Of a stretch of DNA of 64,000 nucleotides, positions 1-10,323 are shown one piece after another. The stretch comes from Microvirga lotononidis (lineage in GTDB: Bacteria; Pseudomonadota; Alphaproteobacteria; Rhizobiales; Beijerinckiaceae): the NCBI RefSeq assembly GCF_034627025.1, contig NZ_CP141048.1, positions 1,748,001-1,812,000 of the forward strand. Direction: 5' to 3'. The notes below the pieces were generated by a model. That model ran no database searches, had not been told where the DNA came from, and saw only the letters and a list, made by a program, of their open reading frames with translations. The position numbers were made by a program, and so were the translations under genes. How positions within the stretch are numbered: position 1 is the stretch's first letter; each line of letters opens with the position of its first letter.

Positions 1-1
1 C

Positions 2-523
2 CGCCTCGACGACGGCTCGGTGATGCGCGTGGCCTATGCCGGACGCAACGGCCGGCCTTACACCTCCATCGGCCGGCTCCTGGTGCAGCGGGGCGAGATG
101 GATCTGGAGACCATGACGCTGGAGAAGCTCATGGGCTGGCTCAAGAGCCATCCGGAACCGGCCAAGGCCCTGATGCGGCAGAACCAATCCTACATCTTCT
201 TCCGCGAGGCGGGCGAGCTTGCGCCCGAGGACGGTCCCATCGGTGGCGCCGGCACTCCGCTCGTGCCCGGCCGCAGCCTCGCCGTCGACCGGTCCCTGTG
301 GACCTACGGCCTGCCCGTCTGGCTCGACGGGCAATTGCCCCTGAGCCTCGGGGAGGCCGAGCCCCTGCGGCGGCTGATGATCGCCCAGGATACGGGCTCG
401 GCCATCGTCGGCCCGGCACGAGGGGATTTCTTCTTCGGCAGCGGCGAGGAGGCGGGGCGGCGCGCCGGTCTGCTCCGGCATGCCGTGCGATTCGTGGTCC
501 TGCAGCCCAAATCCCGTTCATGA
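2..523 (+). CDS. mltA: Membrane-bound lytic murein transglycosylase A, C-terminal part (5' end outside window)
   Basis: The frame is open from base 2 and no start lies inside the window, so only the last ~173 residues are seen. MltA cleaves the MurNAc-GlcNAc bond of peptidoglycan with 1,6-anhydro product formation, in the periplasm. The visible part contains the 3D domain typical of the family: AQDTGSAIVG followed by GDFFFGSGEEAG and a final RFVVLQP strand; the conserved aspartates of these two motifs are present. Its stop overlaps the start of the next gene by ATGA, so the two are likely translationally coupled. In related genomes mltA-smr lie together with secB/timA-type genes, which would be to the left. 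Identification is from motif and neighbour order. Confidence 0.88.
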   Translation, partial: RLDDGSVMRVAYAGRNGRPYTSIGRLLVQRGEMDLETMTLEKLMGWLKSHPEPAKALMRQNQSYIFFREAGELAPEDGPIGGAGTPLVPGRSLAVDRSLWTYGLPVWLDGQLPLSLGEAEPLRRLMIAQDTGSAIVGPARGDFFFGSGEEAGRRAGLLRHAVRFVVLQPKSRS

Positions 524-1089
524 CCAAGAGAAGCCGCACCCGCCAGCTCAGCTCCGAGGAGAAGCGGCTCTGGTCCCATGTGGCCAGGCACGTGAAGCCC
601 ATGAAGGGTAAGCGCCTCCCGGTCGAGCCGGAACCCGAGGCCAAGCCCGCCACGGCTCCCGTTCCTCAGGTTGTCGCGGCCTCCCCCGTCCTGCCCTCGC
701 TCCCGCCTCCCGTGAAACCCGCCCTGCCCCCGCTTGCTCCGGTGGAGCGCAAGACCCTTCAGGCCCTGCGCCGGGGCCGCAAGGAAGTCGACAGCGTCAT
801 CGACCTGCATGGGATGCGCCAGGAAGAGGCGCATTTCGCCCTTCTGCGTTTCCTGCATCGGGCGCAGGGCTCCGGCTATGGTCTCGTCCTCGTGATCACC
901 GGCAAGGGCGGCGCGGCCGTTGCCGGGGGCCTGTTCGACGAGCGAGGAGTGCTGCGCCGCATGGTGCCCCATTGGCTGCGCCTGCCCGACCTGCGCCACG
1001 TGGTGATCGGCTTCGAGGAGGCCTCTCCCCAGCACGGTGGATCCGGTGCACTCTATGTCAGGCTCCGCCGGCGGCGGGGCGCGGGATAA
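520..1089 (+). CDS. Smr/MutS2-domain protein
   Basis: A 189-residue protein starting at the ATG that overlaps the mltA stop; upstream in-frame ATGs lie inside mltA and are rejected. Residues 1-85 are basic, then proline/alanine-rich and probably disordered. The C-terminal half is a small MutS-related domain: IDLHGMRQEEA, then VITGKGG and a GVLRR segment, ending in GALYVRLRR. Smr domains are nucleic-acid nicking or RNA-cleaving modules; the stand-alone bacterial form has no settled role. The glycine-rich TGKGG loop and DLHG motif are intact. Co-transcription with mltA is indicated by the overlap, but no functional link to peptidoglycan is known. Confidence 0.85.
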   Translation: MTKRSRTRQLSSEEKRLWSHVARHVKPMKGKRLPVEPEPEAKPATAPVPQVVAASPVLPSLPPPVKPALPPLAPVERKTLQALRRGRKEVDSVIDLHGMRQEEAHFALLRFLHRAQGSGYGLVLVITGKGGAAVAGGLFDERGVLRRMVPHWLRLPDLRHVVIGFEEASPQHGGSGALYVRLRRRRGAG

Positions 1090-1093
1090 CGAC

Positions 1094-1501
1094 ATGACTC
1101 CCTTCGGTGAACGGGTGCGGCAGCTGCGCCGGGAACGCGGGCGGATGTTGAAGGACATGGCCTCCCATCTCGGCGTGTCGAGCGCCTATCTCTCGGCCCT
1201 CGAGCGCGGCGAGCGCGGCAAGCCAACCTGGGCCCTCATCCAGGGCGTCCTGCAATATTTCCACATCATCTGGGACGAGGCCGACGAGCTGACGCGCCTC
1301 GCCGATCTCTCCGACCCCAAGGTGAAGATCGACACGGCGGGCGGCGACCCCAAGGCGACCCTGCTGGCCAACCGCCTCGCCCGCGAGATCCAGTCCCTGT
1401 CCGAAAGCGAGCTCGAGGAGATGCTGGCGGTTCTCGACAGGGCCCAGACCCGGGAGAGGCGTTTGCCCGTGCCCATCCAGGCGGTGCAGGACACGGTCTG
1501 A
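1094..1501 (+). CDS. XRE-family helix-turn-helix regulator
   Basis: A 135-residue protein starting four bases after the Smr stop. Residues 5-60 form an XRE (Cro/C1) helix-turn-helix with MASHLGVSSAYLSALERGER as recognition region. The C-terminal half (LSESELEEMLAVLDRAQ) looks like a dimerising helix. There is no enzymatic or ligand domain. It is probably the last gene of an mltA-smr-xre transcript. Targets cannot be told from sequence. Confidence 0.85.
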   Translation: MTPFGERVRQLRRERGRMLKDMASHLGVSSAYLSALERGERGKPTWALIQGVLQYFHIIWDEADELTRLADLSDPKVKIDTAGGDPKATLLANRLAREIQSLSESELEEMLAVLDRAQTRERRLPVPIQAVQDTV

Positions 1502-1572
1502 GAAGACGCGAGCCTTGACCGACGGGGCAGTGGATGCGAAAGCGCCCCGTCATTTCATAACCCCGGTGGCTC

Positions 1573-2574
1573 ATGTCCCAGACCCGCATCGACGTCCTCA
1601 CCCTCGGCAACGCCATCGTTGACGTGCTCGCCCATACGGACGAGGCCTTCCTGCTCCAGAAGAAGGTGCACAAGGGCGCTATGCAGCTCATCGACGAGGC
1701 GCGCGCCGAGGAGCTGTACACCGACATGGGTCCGGCGGTGATCGTGTCGGGCGGCTCGGGCGCCAACACGGCGGCGGGCGCGGCCTCCTTCGGCGTGAAG
1801 GCCGGTTTCATCGGCAAGGTGAAGAACGACGAGACCGGCAAGCTCTTCGCCCACGATCTGAGGGCCATCGACGTCCACTACGACGTGAATCCCGCCGAGG
1901 ACGGTCCCGCCACGGCGCGCAGCTTCATCCTGGTGACGCCGGACGGCGAGCGCACCATGAACACCTATCTAGGCGCGTGCCAGAACCTAACGCCCGACGA
2001 CGTGAATCCGGAGACGGTGCGGGCTTCCAGCATCGTCTATCTCGAAGGCTATCTCTGGGATCCGCCGGCCGCCAAGGAGGCCTTCCGCAAGGCGGTGAAG
2101 ATCGCCCACGAGGCCGGCAACAAGGTGGCGCTCACCCTGTCCGACGCCTTCTGCGTCGACCGCTACCGCGACGAGTTCTTAGGACTCATGCGCGACGGCA
2201 GCCTCGACATCCTCTTCGCCAACATCCACGAGCTGCAGAGCCTCTACGGCACCTCGGACGCCGATACCGCCCTGGCGGCGCTCCGTGAGGAGAACGTGCT
2301 CGGCGCCATCACCCGTTCGGCGGAGGGGGCCCTGATCGTGACCCGCGGCGAGACCAAGGCCGTCCCGGCTTTCCCGGTCGAGCGCGTCGTCGACACCACG
2401 GGCGCGGGCGACCTCTTCGCTTCGGGCTTCCTCGCAGGCCTCGTGAACAATCTCGACCTCGTCGATTGCGCCCGCCTCGGCGGCCTCGCCGCCGCCGAGA
2501 TCATCAGCCACCTGGGCGCCCGCCCGCAGGCGAACCTGCGCGAGCTGGCGCAGCAGGAAGGGCTGCTGGGGTAA
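1573..2574 (+). CDS. PfkB-family sugar kinase, probable adenosine kinase
   Basis: A 333-residue ribokinase-fold kinase. PfkB signature 1 is seen as VSGGSGANTAAGAASFG and signature 2 as DTTGAGDLFASGFL, where Asp280 is the expected catalytic base. It would phosphorylate adenosine (or a related nucleoside/sugar) with ATP in the cytosol, recycling adenosine released by SAM-dependent methylation. The alphaproteobacterial adenosine kinase family is the closest match by length and by the GNAIVDVLA start, but other PfkB substrates are not excluded. It is preceded by a 71-base gap and followed by a strong hairpin, so it is probably transcribed alone or ends the preceding operon. Confidence 0.82.
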   Translation: MSQTRIDVLTLGNAIVDVLAHTDEAFLLQKKVHKGAMQLIDEARAEELYTDMGPAVIVSGGSGANTAAGAASFGVKAGFIGKVKNDETGKLFAHDLRAIDVHYDVNPAEDGPATARSFILVTPDGERTMNTYLGACQNLTPDDVNPETVRASSIVYLEGYLWDPPAAKEAFRKAVKIAHEAGNKVALTLSDAFCVDRYRDEFLGLMRDGSLDILFANIHELQSLYGTSDADTALAALREENVLGAITRSAEGALIVTRGETKAVPAFPVERVVDTTGAGDLFASGFLAGLVNNLDLVDCARLGGLAAAEIISHLGARPQANLRELAQQEGLLG

Positions 2575-2587
2575 GTTCAGATCCGGT

Positions 2588-2622
2588 GCTCTTCTTCCCC
2601 GTCCCAGAAGGGGAAGAAGAGC
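2588..2622 (+). terminator. Perfect 13-bp hairpin after the adenosine kinase gene
   Basis: Bases 2588-2600 and 2610-2622 are perfect reverse complements around a 9-base loop, starting 14 bases after the kinase stop. No T-run follows, so this may be a transcript-end stabilising hairpin or a Rho-assisted terminator rather than a classical intrinsic terminator. Confidence 0.55.
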
Positions 2623-2780
2623 CGTAGCCCGTCCGATCCCGGGTTCCGCCGCGCGGTCCGGGGAGGGCGGCAGGGCGACCGGGGTCTTGAGCCAAACCGC
2701 CGCTATTCTCTTGCACGCGTAAAAGGCTTAAAACGGCGTCCACCCTCCACCGCCCGATTGCAAGCAGACAGGCCGAACTC

Positions 2781-4139
<1,359 letters not shown>

Positions 4140-4208
4140 TCTCCAGCCCCGCGAGACCCCATATCCGTTGGCCGCACGTCTTGCGGCCGACATTCAGAGG
4201 AGAGGCAT

Positions 4209-5309
4209 TTGAGCCCAGCGGACAACGCGACCGCACGAGCCCAAAAGGGACGGAACGCCAACAGCTTGCACCCCGGCGTCGTGGAAGAGGCGGAGATCAT
4301 TCTCACCTTCGACGACAACCGCCTCGCCAGCCTCGTCTTCGGACAATACGACCAGAACCTCGCCCATCTGGAGCGGCGCCTGAACGTGACCGCCATCGCC
4401 AACGGCAACCGGGTCACCGTCAAGGGAACGCCCGAGGGCTCCGAGCTGGCGCGCCGGGTTCTGGAAGGGCTCTATGAGCGCGCCCGGCAGGGTGGAGCAC
4501 TCGGACCGGGCGACGTGGACGGCGCCATCGAGGAGAGCACCCTGCAGGGCAGCCTCTTCCCGGCCGCCGAGGAGCAGCCGGCCTCGGGTCTTACGGCCTT
4601 CGACCAGATCTCCACCCGCAGGCGCGGGCCTGTCCGGGCCCGCAACGCTTCGCAGAACACCTATATCAAGGCGCTCAAGACCAACGAACTCGTCTTCGCC
4701 GAGGGCCCGGCCGGCACCGGCAAGACCTGGCTTGCGGTGGGCTATGCCGTGTCTCTCCTGGAACAGGGCCAGGTGGACCGTCTGATCATCTCCCGCCCGG
4801 CCGTGGAAGCGGGCGAGCGCCTCGGCTTCCTGCCGGGCGACATGCGCGAGAAGGTCGATCCGTATCTGCGCCCGATTTACGACGCGCTCTACGATTTCAT
4901 GGAAGCGCGCCATGTGGATCGCGGCCTGCAGACCGGCATGATCGAAATCGCTCCTCTCGCCTTCATGCGCGGGCGCACGCTCACCAACGCCTTGGTGCTG
5001 CTCGACGAGGCGCAGAACACCACGTCGATGCAGATGAAGATGTTCCTGACCCGGCTCGGCGAAGGCTCGCGGATGATCATCACCGGCGACCCGACGCAGA
5101 TCGACCTGCCGCCGGGCCAGAAATCCGGCCTGGTCGAGGCGGTGCGCATCCTGCACGGCGTCGAGGGCATCGCCCGCGTCACCTTCAAGGAGGCCGACGT
5201 GGTGCGCCACGATCTCGTACGCCGCATCGTGACCGCCTACGACAAGGCCGCCCGCGAGGCGCCGCCTCAACAGGATCAACCCCGTTACGACCGGGACCGC
5301 AGACCGTGA
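4209..5309 (+). CDS. phoH: PhoH-like ATPase
   Basis: A 366-residue ATPase of the PhoH/YbeZ family. It has an N-terminal KH-like region (about 25-95), then Walker A GPAGTGKTWLAVG, Walker B ALVLLDEAQNTT and the sensor region ITGDPTQIDLP. YbeZ-type proteins work with YbeY in ribosomal RNA processing, and ybeY follows with a GTGA overlap. The start is TTG: a strong Shine-Dalgarno AGAGGAGAGG (4196-4205) precedes it and no ATG fits. A 7-bp hairpin (4170-4176/4182-4188) sits in the miaB-phoH gap, just before the ribosome-binding site. Confidence 0.93.
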   Translation: MSPADNATARAQKGRNANSLHPGVVEEAEIILTFDDNRLASLVFGQYDQNLAHLERRLNVTAIANGNRVTVKGTPEGSELARRVLEGLYERARQGGALGPGDVDGAIEESTLQGSLFPAAEEQPASGLTAFDQISTRRRGPVRARNASQNTYIKALKTNELVFAEGPAGTGKTWLAVGYAVSLLEQGQVDRLIISRPAVEAGERLGFLPGDMREKVDPYLRPIYDALYDFMEARHVDRGLQTGMIEIAPLAFMRGRTLTNALVLLDEAQNTTSMQMKMFLTRLGEGSRMIITGDPTQIDLPPGQKSGLVEAVRILHGVEGIARVTFKEADVVRHDLVRRIVTAYDKAAREAPPQQDQPRYDRDRRP

Positions 5310-5782
5310 TCACGCTCGACATCATGATCGAGGCGGGCGATTGGGATCGCCTCGAGGACGCAGAGGCCCTGGCGCAGAAGGCGGCCGAGGCCGCCCTGTC
5401 CGTCACCTATGAGGCGGATGGCGCTTTCGAGGCGAGCGTCATGCTCACCGACGATGCCCAGATCCGGGAGTTGAACCGGACCTGGCGGGGCAAGGACAAG
5501 CCCACCAACGTGCTGTCTTTCCCGGCCCCCGAGCAGCCGGGCGCAAACGGCCCTCGCCATTTGGGCGACATTGCTTTAGCTTACGAAACGCTGGTGCGCG
5601 AATCCGAGGAGGAATCCAAGGAGCTCTCGCATCATTTTGCCCATTTGATCGTCCATGGAGTCCTGCACCTCCTCGGCTACGACCACGAGGTCGAGTCGGA
5701 GGCGGAAATCATGGAAGGTCTTGAGGTAAAGGCGCTCGCCACCCTTGGCATCGCCGATCCCTATCGCGATATGGCAGCATGA
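5306..5782 (+). CDS. ybeY: Endoribonuclease YbeY
   Basis: A 158-residue metal-dependent RNase used in 16S rRNA 3'-end maturation and ribosome quality control. The zinc-binding motif is HGVLHLLGYDH with H117, H121 and H127 as ligands. The GTG start overlaps the phoH stop by GTGA, so the two are translationally coupled. Length and motif are normal for the family. Confidence 0.95.
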   Translation: MITLDIMIEAGDWDRLEDAEALAQKAAEAALSVTYEADGAFEASVMLTDDAQIRELNRTWRGKDKPTNVLSFPAPEQPGANGPRHLGDIALAYETLVRESEEESKELSHHFAHLIVHGVLHLLGYDHEVESEAEIMEGLEVKALATLGIADPYRDMAA

Positions 5783-5802
5783 ACGGCTGACAACCCAAAG
5801 CA

Positions 5803-6834
5803 ATGAACGAAGATCGAAGTCGTAGCGACCGACCTGTCCGAACACCGACCGAGACAGACGACACACGCGACCACTGGTACGACCGGGTTTTGACCCGTCT
5901 CGGCCTGAAACCCCGTGAATCCATCCGTCACGATCTTGAGGATGTCCTCGCCGAAACCGTCGAGGACACGGATTTCTCGCCCCAGGAACGGGCGATGCTC
6001 AAGAACGTGCTCTCCTTCCACCGGATCCGGGTGGAGGATGTGATGGTTCCCCGCGCCGACATCGTGGCGGTGGCGGCCGACACCAATCTGGGCGAGCTCC
6101 TGAGCCTGTTCCGCACGGCCGGCCATTCCCGCCTGCCGGTCTATGGCGAGACCCTGGACGATCCCAAGGGCATGGTCCACATCCGCGACTTCCTCGATTT
6201 CATCGCCATGCGGGCGGACGGCGGCACCCCGGAATCCGGCTCCGCCGACGAGGCGGCCCTGCCGAGCCTCGGGCAGATCGACCTGTCGATGGCGCTCTCC
6301 TCCGCCAATATCCTGCGTCCGGTCCTGTTCGTGCCGCGCTCCATGCCGGCCATCGACCTGCTGGTGCGCATGCAGGCGACGCGTACGCACATGGCCCTGG
6401 TCATCGACGAGTACGGCGGCACCGACGGCCTCGTGTCCATCGAGGACCTGGTCGAGATGGTGGTGGGCGACATCGAGGACGAGCACGACGAGGATGCGAC
6501 CCTCACCATCGTGCCGGCCGCCGACGGTACCTTCATCGCCGACGCCCGCGCGAGCCTCGACGAGGTCAAGGACGTGCTGGGCCTCGACCTGACCGACGAG
6601 GAAGGCGCCGAGGACATCGACACCATCGGCGGCTTCATCGTGACGCTTGCCGGCCGTGTCCCGTCCCGCAGCGAGGTGATCGAGGGACCGTCGGGCCTGG
6701 AATTCGAGGTTCTCGATGCCGACCCGCGGCGTGTGAAGCGGCTGCGCGTTCATCGCCGGACCTTCGCGCCCGAGGCGGAGGCCGGAGACAACCAGGCGAA
6801 CGCCCCGCGCCCCGAAAGCGCTGCCGCGGAATGA
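5803..6834 (+). CDS. CorC/HlyC-type CBS-domain protein
   Basis: A 343-residue cytosolic protein with a CBS-domain pair (about 75-205, starting at VEDVMVPRADIVAV and including HMALVIDEYGGTDGLVSIED) and a C-terminal CorC/HlyC transporter-associated domain (about 225-310, TIGGFIVTLAGRVPSRSEV). There is no transmembrane DUF21 domain, so it is CorC-like rather than a full TlyC membrane protein. Members are linked to Mg2+/Co2+ efflux; the conserved place between ybeY and lnt is usual. Its stop overlaps the lnt start by ATGA. Confidence 0.9.
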   Translation: MNEDRSRSDRPVRTPTETDDTRDHWYDRVLTRLGLKPRESIRHDLEDVLAETVEDTDFSPQERAMLKNVLSFHRIRVEDVMVPRADIVAVAADTNLGELLSLFRTAGHSRLPVYGETLDDPKGMVHIRDFLDFIAMRADGGTPESGSADEAALPSLGQIDLSMALSSANILRPVLFVPRSMPAIDLLVRMQATRTHMALVIDEYGGTDGLVSIEDLVEMVVGDIEDEHDEDATLTIVPAADGTFIADARASLDEVKDVLGLDLTDEEGAEDIDTIGGFIVTLAGRVPSRSEVIEGPSGLEFEVLDADPRRVKRLRVHRRTFAPEAEAGDNQANAPRPESAAAE

Positions 6835-8435
6835 TGCGCCTGGCCGATCGCGCCATCCTCGTCAGGGGATGGCGCCGGTGGCTCACGGCCTTTGCGGCCG
6901 GGGCCGTCGGTGCCCTGGCCATGCCACCCTTCGGCATTCTGCCGGCGCTCGTTCTCTCCCTCGTGCCGGCCGTCTGGCTCCTGGACGGCACCGTCAAGGA
7001 CGGCCCTTCCCGCTGGGCGCCCTTCAGATCCGCCGCCCTCCTCGGCTGGTTCTGGGGCTTCGGTTACTTCGTCGCCGGATTGTGGTGGCTCGGTGCGGCC
7101 TTTCTCGTGGAGGCCGACCAATTCGCCTGGGCCATGCCCTTCGGGGTCCTGGGCCTTCCTGCCCTGCTCGCTTTCTTTTCCGCCTTCGGCTTTGCGCTCT
7201 CGCGCCTGCTCTGGCTTCCCGACGCCTGGCGCATCCTCGCCCTCGCCTTCGGCCTGACGGTGAGCGAATGGCTGCGCGGCCATCTCTTCACCGGCTTTCC
7301 CTGGAACAATCCCGGGATGGCGCTTGGTCAGAACCTCTGGCTCATGCAATCCGCCTCGTTGGTGGGCCTCTACGGCTTGACCTTCCTGAGCGTTGCCATC
7401 TGCGCCGCGCCCGCCGTCCGGCTCACCGGGCGGACGATGCGCGCCCGCTGGACGGCTCCGGGCCTCGCGGCGGCTCTGCTTCTCGGTCTGGCGGCCTTCG
7501 GTGCGTGGCGTGTCCCGTCGGAGGCTTCGGCAACGGTCGAGAATGTACGCCTGCGCATCATGCAGCCCAATCTGCCGCAGGATGCCAAGTTCAACCCGCG
7601 CAACCGGGACGCCATCATGCGGCGCTACCTGACCCTGAGCGCGAGCCCAGGCCGGGACGGGAATGCCGCCGCCCCGACCCACATCGTCTGGCCGGAATCG
7701 GCCTTTCCGTTCCTGCTGCATCGCGATCCCGCCTCCCTGGCGCAGATCGCCGCCCTGCTCGGGCCGGGCTCGACCCTGATCACGGGCGCCGCCCGCATGG
7801 ACGATCCTCTGCCCGGCGAAGCCGTGGGCAAATTCTACAATGCCATTCAGGTGATCGACGAAAAGGGCACGATCCTCGGCGCCTACGACAAGGTCCATTT
7901 GGTGCCCTTCGGCGAATATGTGCCCAAATTTCTCGATACCTTGATCAGGGCCGCGGGTTTGCGCCAGTTCGTGCACATTCCCGGCGGCTTCGAGCCGAGC
8001 GAGAAACGCGCGATGCTGTCCATTCCGGGCCTTCCGCCGGTTGCCGCGACGATCTGCTACGAGGCGATCTTTCCGGGAGAGATCGTCGCGGAGGGACCCC
8101 GGCCTAATCTGATCTTGAACGTGACCAACGATGCCTGGTTCGGTCGGACCCCGGGCCCCTATCAGCATTTCGCCCAAGCTCGCCTGCGAGCGGTCGAGGA
8201 GGGCCTCCCGCTAGTGCGGGCGGCCAACACTGGAATCTCAGCTATAATCGACCCGTTCGGTCGGATAGTCGACAAACTTCCATTGGGGGTTGAAGGTGTC
8301 CTCGACACCTCTCTCCCGGTTGCCGAAGCCCCGACTCTTTATGAAAATTGGGGCAGGTTTTCTTTGACGGCCACGCTTGCGATCTGCTTAATCCTCTTGA
8401 TGGCACGTCGCAGGCGCCAAATATCCCTAAAGTAA
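6831..8435 (+). CDS. lnt: Apolipoprotein N-acyltransferase
   Basis: A 534-residue inner-membrane enzyme that adds the third acyl chain to the N-terminal cysteine of lipoproteins. About six N-terminal membrane segments (16-215) are followed by a nitrilase-like periplasmic domain and one last membrane segment (about 505-523). The catalytic triad is visible as E289 (VWPESAFPF), K354 (YDKVHLVPFGEY) and C409 (ATICYEAIFPG), matching Glu-Lys-Cys of E. coli Lnt. The start ATG overlaps the previous stop. The last ~130 bases are less GC-rich than the rest. Confidence 0.96.
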   Translation: MMRLADRAILVRGWRRWLTAFAAGAVGALAMPPFGILPALVLSLVPAVWLLDGTVKDGPSRWAPFRSAALLGWFWGFGYFVAGLWWLGAAFLVEADQFAWAMPFGVLGLPALLAFFSAFGFALSRLLWLPDAWRILALAFGLTVSEWLRGHLFTGFPWNNPGMALGQNLWLMQSASLVGLYGLTFLSVAICAAPAVRLTGRTMRARWTAPGLAAALLLGLAAFGAWRVPSEASATVENVRLRIMQPNLPQDAKFNPRNRDAIMRRYLTLSASPGRDGNAAAPTHIVWPESAFPFLLHRDPASLAQIAALLGPGSTLITGAARMDDPLPGEAVGKFYNAIQVIDEKGTILGAYDKVHLVPFGEYVPKFLDTLIRAAGLRQFVHIPGGFEPSEKRAMLSIPGLPPVAATICYEAIFPGEIVAEGPRPNLILNVTNDAWFGRTPGPYQHFAQARLRAVEEGLPLVRAANTGISAIIDPFGRIVDKLPLGVEGVLDTSLPVAEAPTLYENWGRFSLTATLAICLILLMARRRRQISLK

Positions 8436-8484
8436 GTAAATATGCCTCGTCAGTGCGTCGTAATCGGCAAGGGGACAGGCCAAA

Positions 8485-8898
8485 ATGAAGAAATCGACGG
8501 GGACTATCGATAAGGAAATCGGAAGCCGGGTGCGTATGCGCCGCGTTTCAATTGGGATGAGCCAAGAAAAACTGGGCGATATGCTTGGCCTGACGTTTCA
8601 GCAAGTCCAGAAATACGAAAAGGGCATGAACCGGATCAGTGTTGCCCGCCTCGTCGACATCGCCAAGATCCTCAACGTCGAGATCGATTTCTTCTTCGAC
8701 GGCATCAGAAGCGGCAAGTCCGACCCGGGCTTTTCCGAGGACAGCACCCCGACCTATGTGGCTGACATGATGTCGACCCCGGAAGGACTGCATCTCGTCC
8801 GGACCTTTGCGAGCATCAAGAGCCCGAAGGTCCGCAAGAGCATCGTCCAGCTCGTCAATGCCCTCGCGTCTCAAGAAGAAGCAGAGCGTTCGTCATAA
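8485..8898 (+). CDS. XRE-family regulator between lnt and metK (PraR-like)
   Basis: A 137-residue protein with an XRE helix-turn-helix at about 13-68 ([20 protein letters not shown]) and a C-terminal helical region. Small XRE proteins at this place beside metK are conserved in Hyphomicrobiales; from memory the group includes PraR, a regulator of attachment and quorum sensing in rhizobia, so a similar global role is a reasonable guess but not shown here. The Shine-Dalgarno is AAGGGGA about 10 bases before the ATG. It is a different XRE protein from the one at 1094-1501. Confidence 0.85.
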   Translation: MKKSTGTIDKEIGSRVRMRRVSIGMSQEKLGDMLGLTFQQVQKYEKGMNRISVARLVDIAKILNVEIDFFFDGIRSGKSDPGFSEDSTPTYVADMMSTPEGLHLVRTFASIKSPKVRKSIVQLVNALASQEEAERSS

Positions 8899-8950
8899 AG
8901 AACACGTTCGCTTGACCTTTCACACGGCCTACGGCATGAGCATATTTGAA

Positions 8951-8970
8951 GCCTGCGGCCGACCGCGGGC
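8951..8970 (+). promoter_or_regulatory. Hairpin in the metK 5' leader
   Basis: The 103-base gap before metK holds an 8-bp stem (8951-8958 with 8963-8970, one G-U pair) with a CCGA tetraloop, followed by an AT-rich stretch and the metK Shine-Dalgarno AAGGA (8989-8993). I could not fit it to the SAM-I, SAM-II or SAM/SAH riboswitch consensus, so it is recorded only as a structured leader. Confidence 0.35.
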
Positions 8971-9001
8971 ACCAGATTTTATTGCCTCAAGGAATTCCAT
9001 C

Positions 9002-10180
9002 GTGCGGCGTTCTAGCTATCTTTTCACGAGCGAGTCGGTTTCAGAAGGTCATCCGGACAAGGTCTGCGACCGGATTTCCGACGCCGTCGTCGATGCCTAT
9101 CTGGCGGCCGAGCCGGAAGCCCGCGTGGCCTGCGAGACGCTCGCCACCACCAACCGCGTCGTCATCGCCGGCGAGGTGCGCGGGCCCGAGTCCATCACCA
9201 AGGACAAGGTGATCGAACTCGCTCGCGACGCCATCAAGGACATCGGCTACGAGCAGGAAGGCTTTCACTGGAAGACCGCCGACGTCGCGGTCTATCTCCA
9301 CGCCCAGTCGGCGCATATCGCCCAGGGCGTCGATGCAGCCGGCAACAAGGACGAGGGCGCCGGCGACCAGGGCATCATGTTCGGTTATGCCTGCACCGAG
9401 ACGCCCGACCTCATGCCGGCGCCGATCTACTACGCCCACAAGATCCTCGAGAACCTGACCGCCGCCCGCAAGGGCAAGGTCGGCGACGCAGCCAAGCTCG
9501 GCCCGGACGCCAAGAGCCAGGTCACGCTGCGCTACGAGAACGACAAGCCCGTCGCGGCGACCCAGATCGTCCTGTCCACCCAACATCTGGACGAGAACCT
9601 CTCCTCCGATGACGTGCGCGCCATCGTCGAGCCCTATATCCGCCAGACCCTGCCCGAGGGCTGGATCTCGGCCCAGACCATCTGGCACGTGAACCCCACC
9701 GGCAAGTTCGTGATCGGCGGTCCGGACGGCGATTGCGGTCTCACCGGGCGCAAGATCATCGTGGACACCTATGGCGGCGCGGCGCCCCATGGCGGCGGCG
9801 CCTTCTCGGGCAAGGATCCGACCAAGGTGGATCGCTCGGCCGCCTATGCGGCGCGCTACCTGGCCAAGAACGTGGTGGCGGCCGGTCTCGCCGACCGTTG
9901 CACCCTGCAGCTCTCCTACGCCATCGGCGTGGCCAAGCCCCTGTCGATCTACGTGGATCTCCACGACACCGGCAAGGTCGACGAGGGCAAGCTTGAGGCC
10001 GTCCTCATGGACGCCATGGACCTTTCCCCGCGTGGCATCCGCACGCATCTCGGCCTCAACCGGCCGATCTATGCCCGCACTTCGGCCTACGGTCATTTCG
10101 GCCGCAAGCCGGATGCCGATGGCGGCTTCTCCTGGGAGCGCACGGACCTCGCCGAGCGCCTCAAGGCGGCGTTCCGCTAA
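9002..10180 (+). CDS. metK: S-adenosylmethionine synthase
   Basis: A 392-residue enzyme making SAM from methionine and ATP in the cytosol. The N-terminal motif [17 protein letters not shown], the loop [10 protein letters not shown] and the P-loop-like [16 protein letters not shown] are all present, covering the three repeats of the family. The start is GTG at 9002, eight bases after AAGGA; the frame is open upstream into the previous gene, but that part has no similarity to the family. SAM made here is used by miaB, mtaB, trmB and others in the window. Confidence 0.97.
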   Translation: MRRSSYLFTSESVSEGHPDKVCDRISDAVVDAYLAAEPEARVACETLATTNRVVIAGEVRGPESITKDKVIELARDAIKDIGYEQEGFHWKTADVAVYLHAQSAHIAQGVDAAGNKDEGAGDQGIMFGYACTETPDLMPAPIYYAHKILENLTAARKGKVGDAAKLGPDAKSQVTLRYENDKPVAATQIVLSTQHLDENLSSDDVRAIVEPYIRQTLPEGWISAQTIWHVNPTGKFVIGGPDGDCGLTGRKIIVDTYGGAAPHGGGAFSGKDPTKVDRSAAYAARYLAKNVVAAGLADRCTLQLSYAIGVAKPLSIYVDLHDTGKVDEGKLEAVLMDAMDLSPRGIRTHLGLNRPIYARTSAYGHFGRKPDADGGFSWERTDLAERLKAAFR

Positions 10181-10232
10181 GATTGAACGGGGCCGAGCGG
10201 CTATCGTCCGGCCACAATAAGCCTTCACCCGA

Positions 10233-10266
10233 GAGAGCCGGTTCCCCGGAAGGAGGACCGGCTCTC
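10233..10266 (+). terminator. Hairpin between metK and trmB
   Basis: A perfect 10-bp stem (10233-10242 with 10257-10266) around a 14-base loop, 53 bases after metK. Only ATTG follows, so termination would be partial at best. Confidence 0.5.
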
Positions 10267-10323
10267 ATTGCATGAGCCGGCAGCGATGGGCCGATCGTCA
10301 GGAATTTCAGGAGCATCTGTCCC

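Noticed and set aside
8899..9001. SAM-I, SAM-II or SAM/SAH riboswitch before metK
   Set aside because: I could not find the conserved pseudoknot or loop sequences of any of these; only a simple hairpin is visible.
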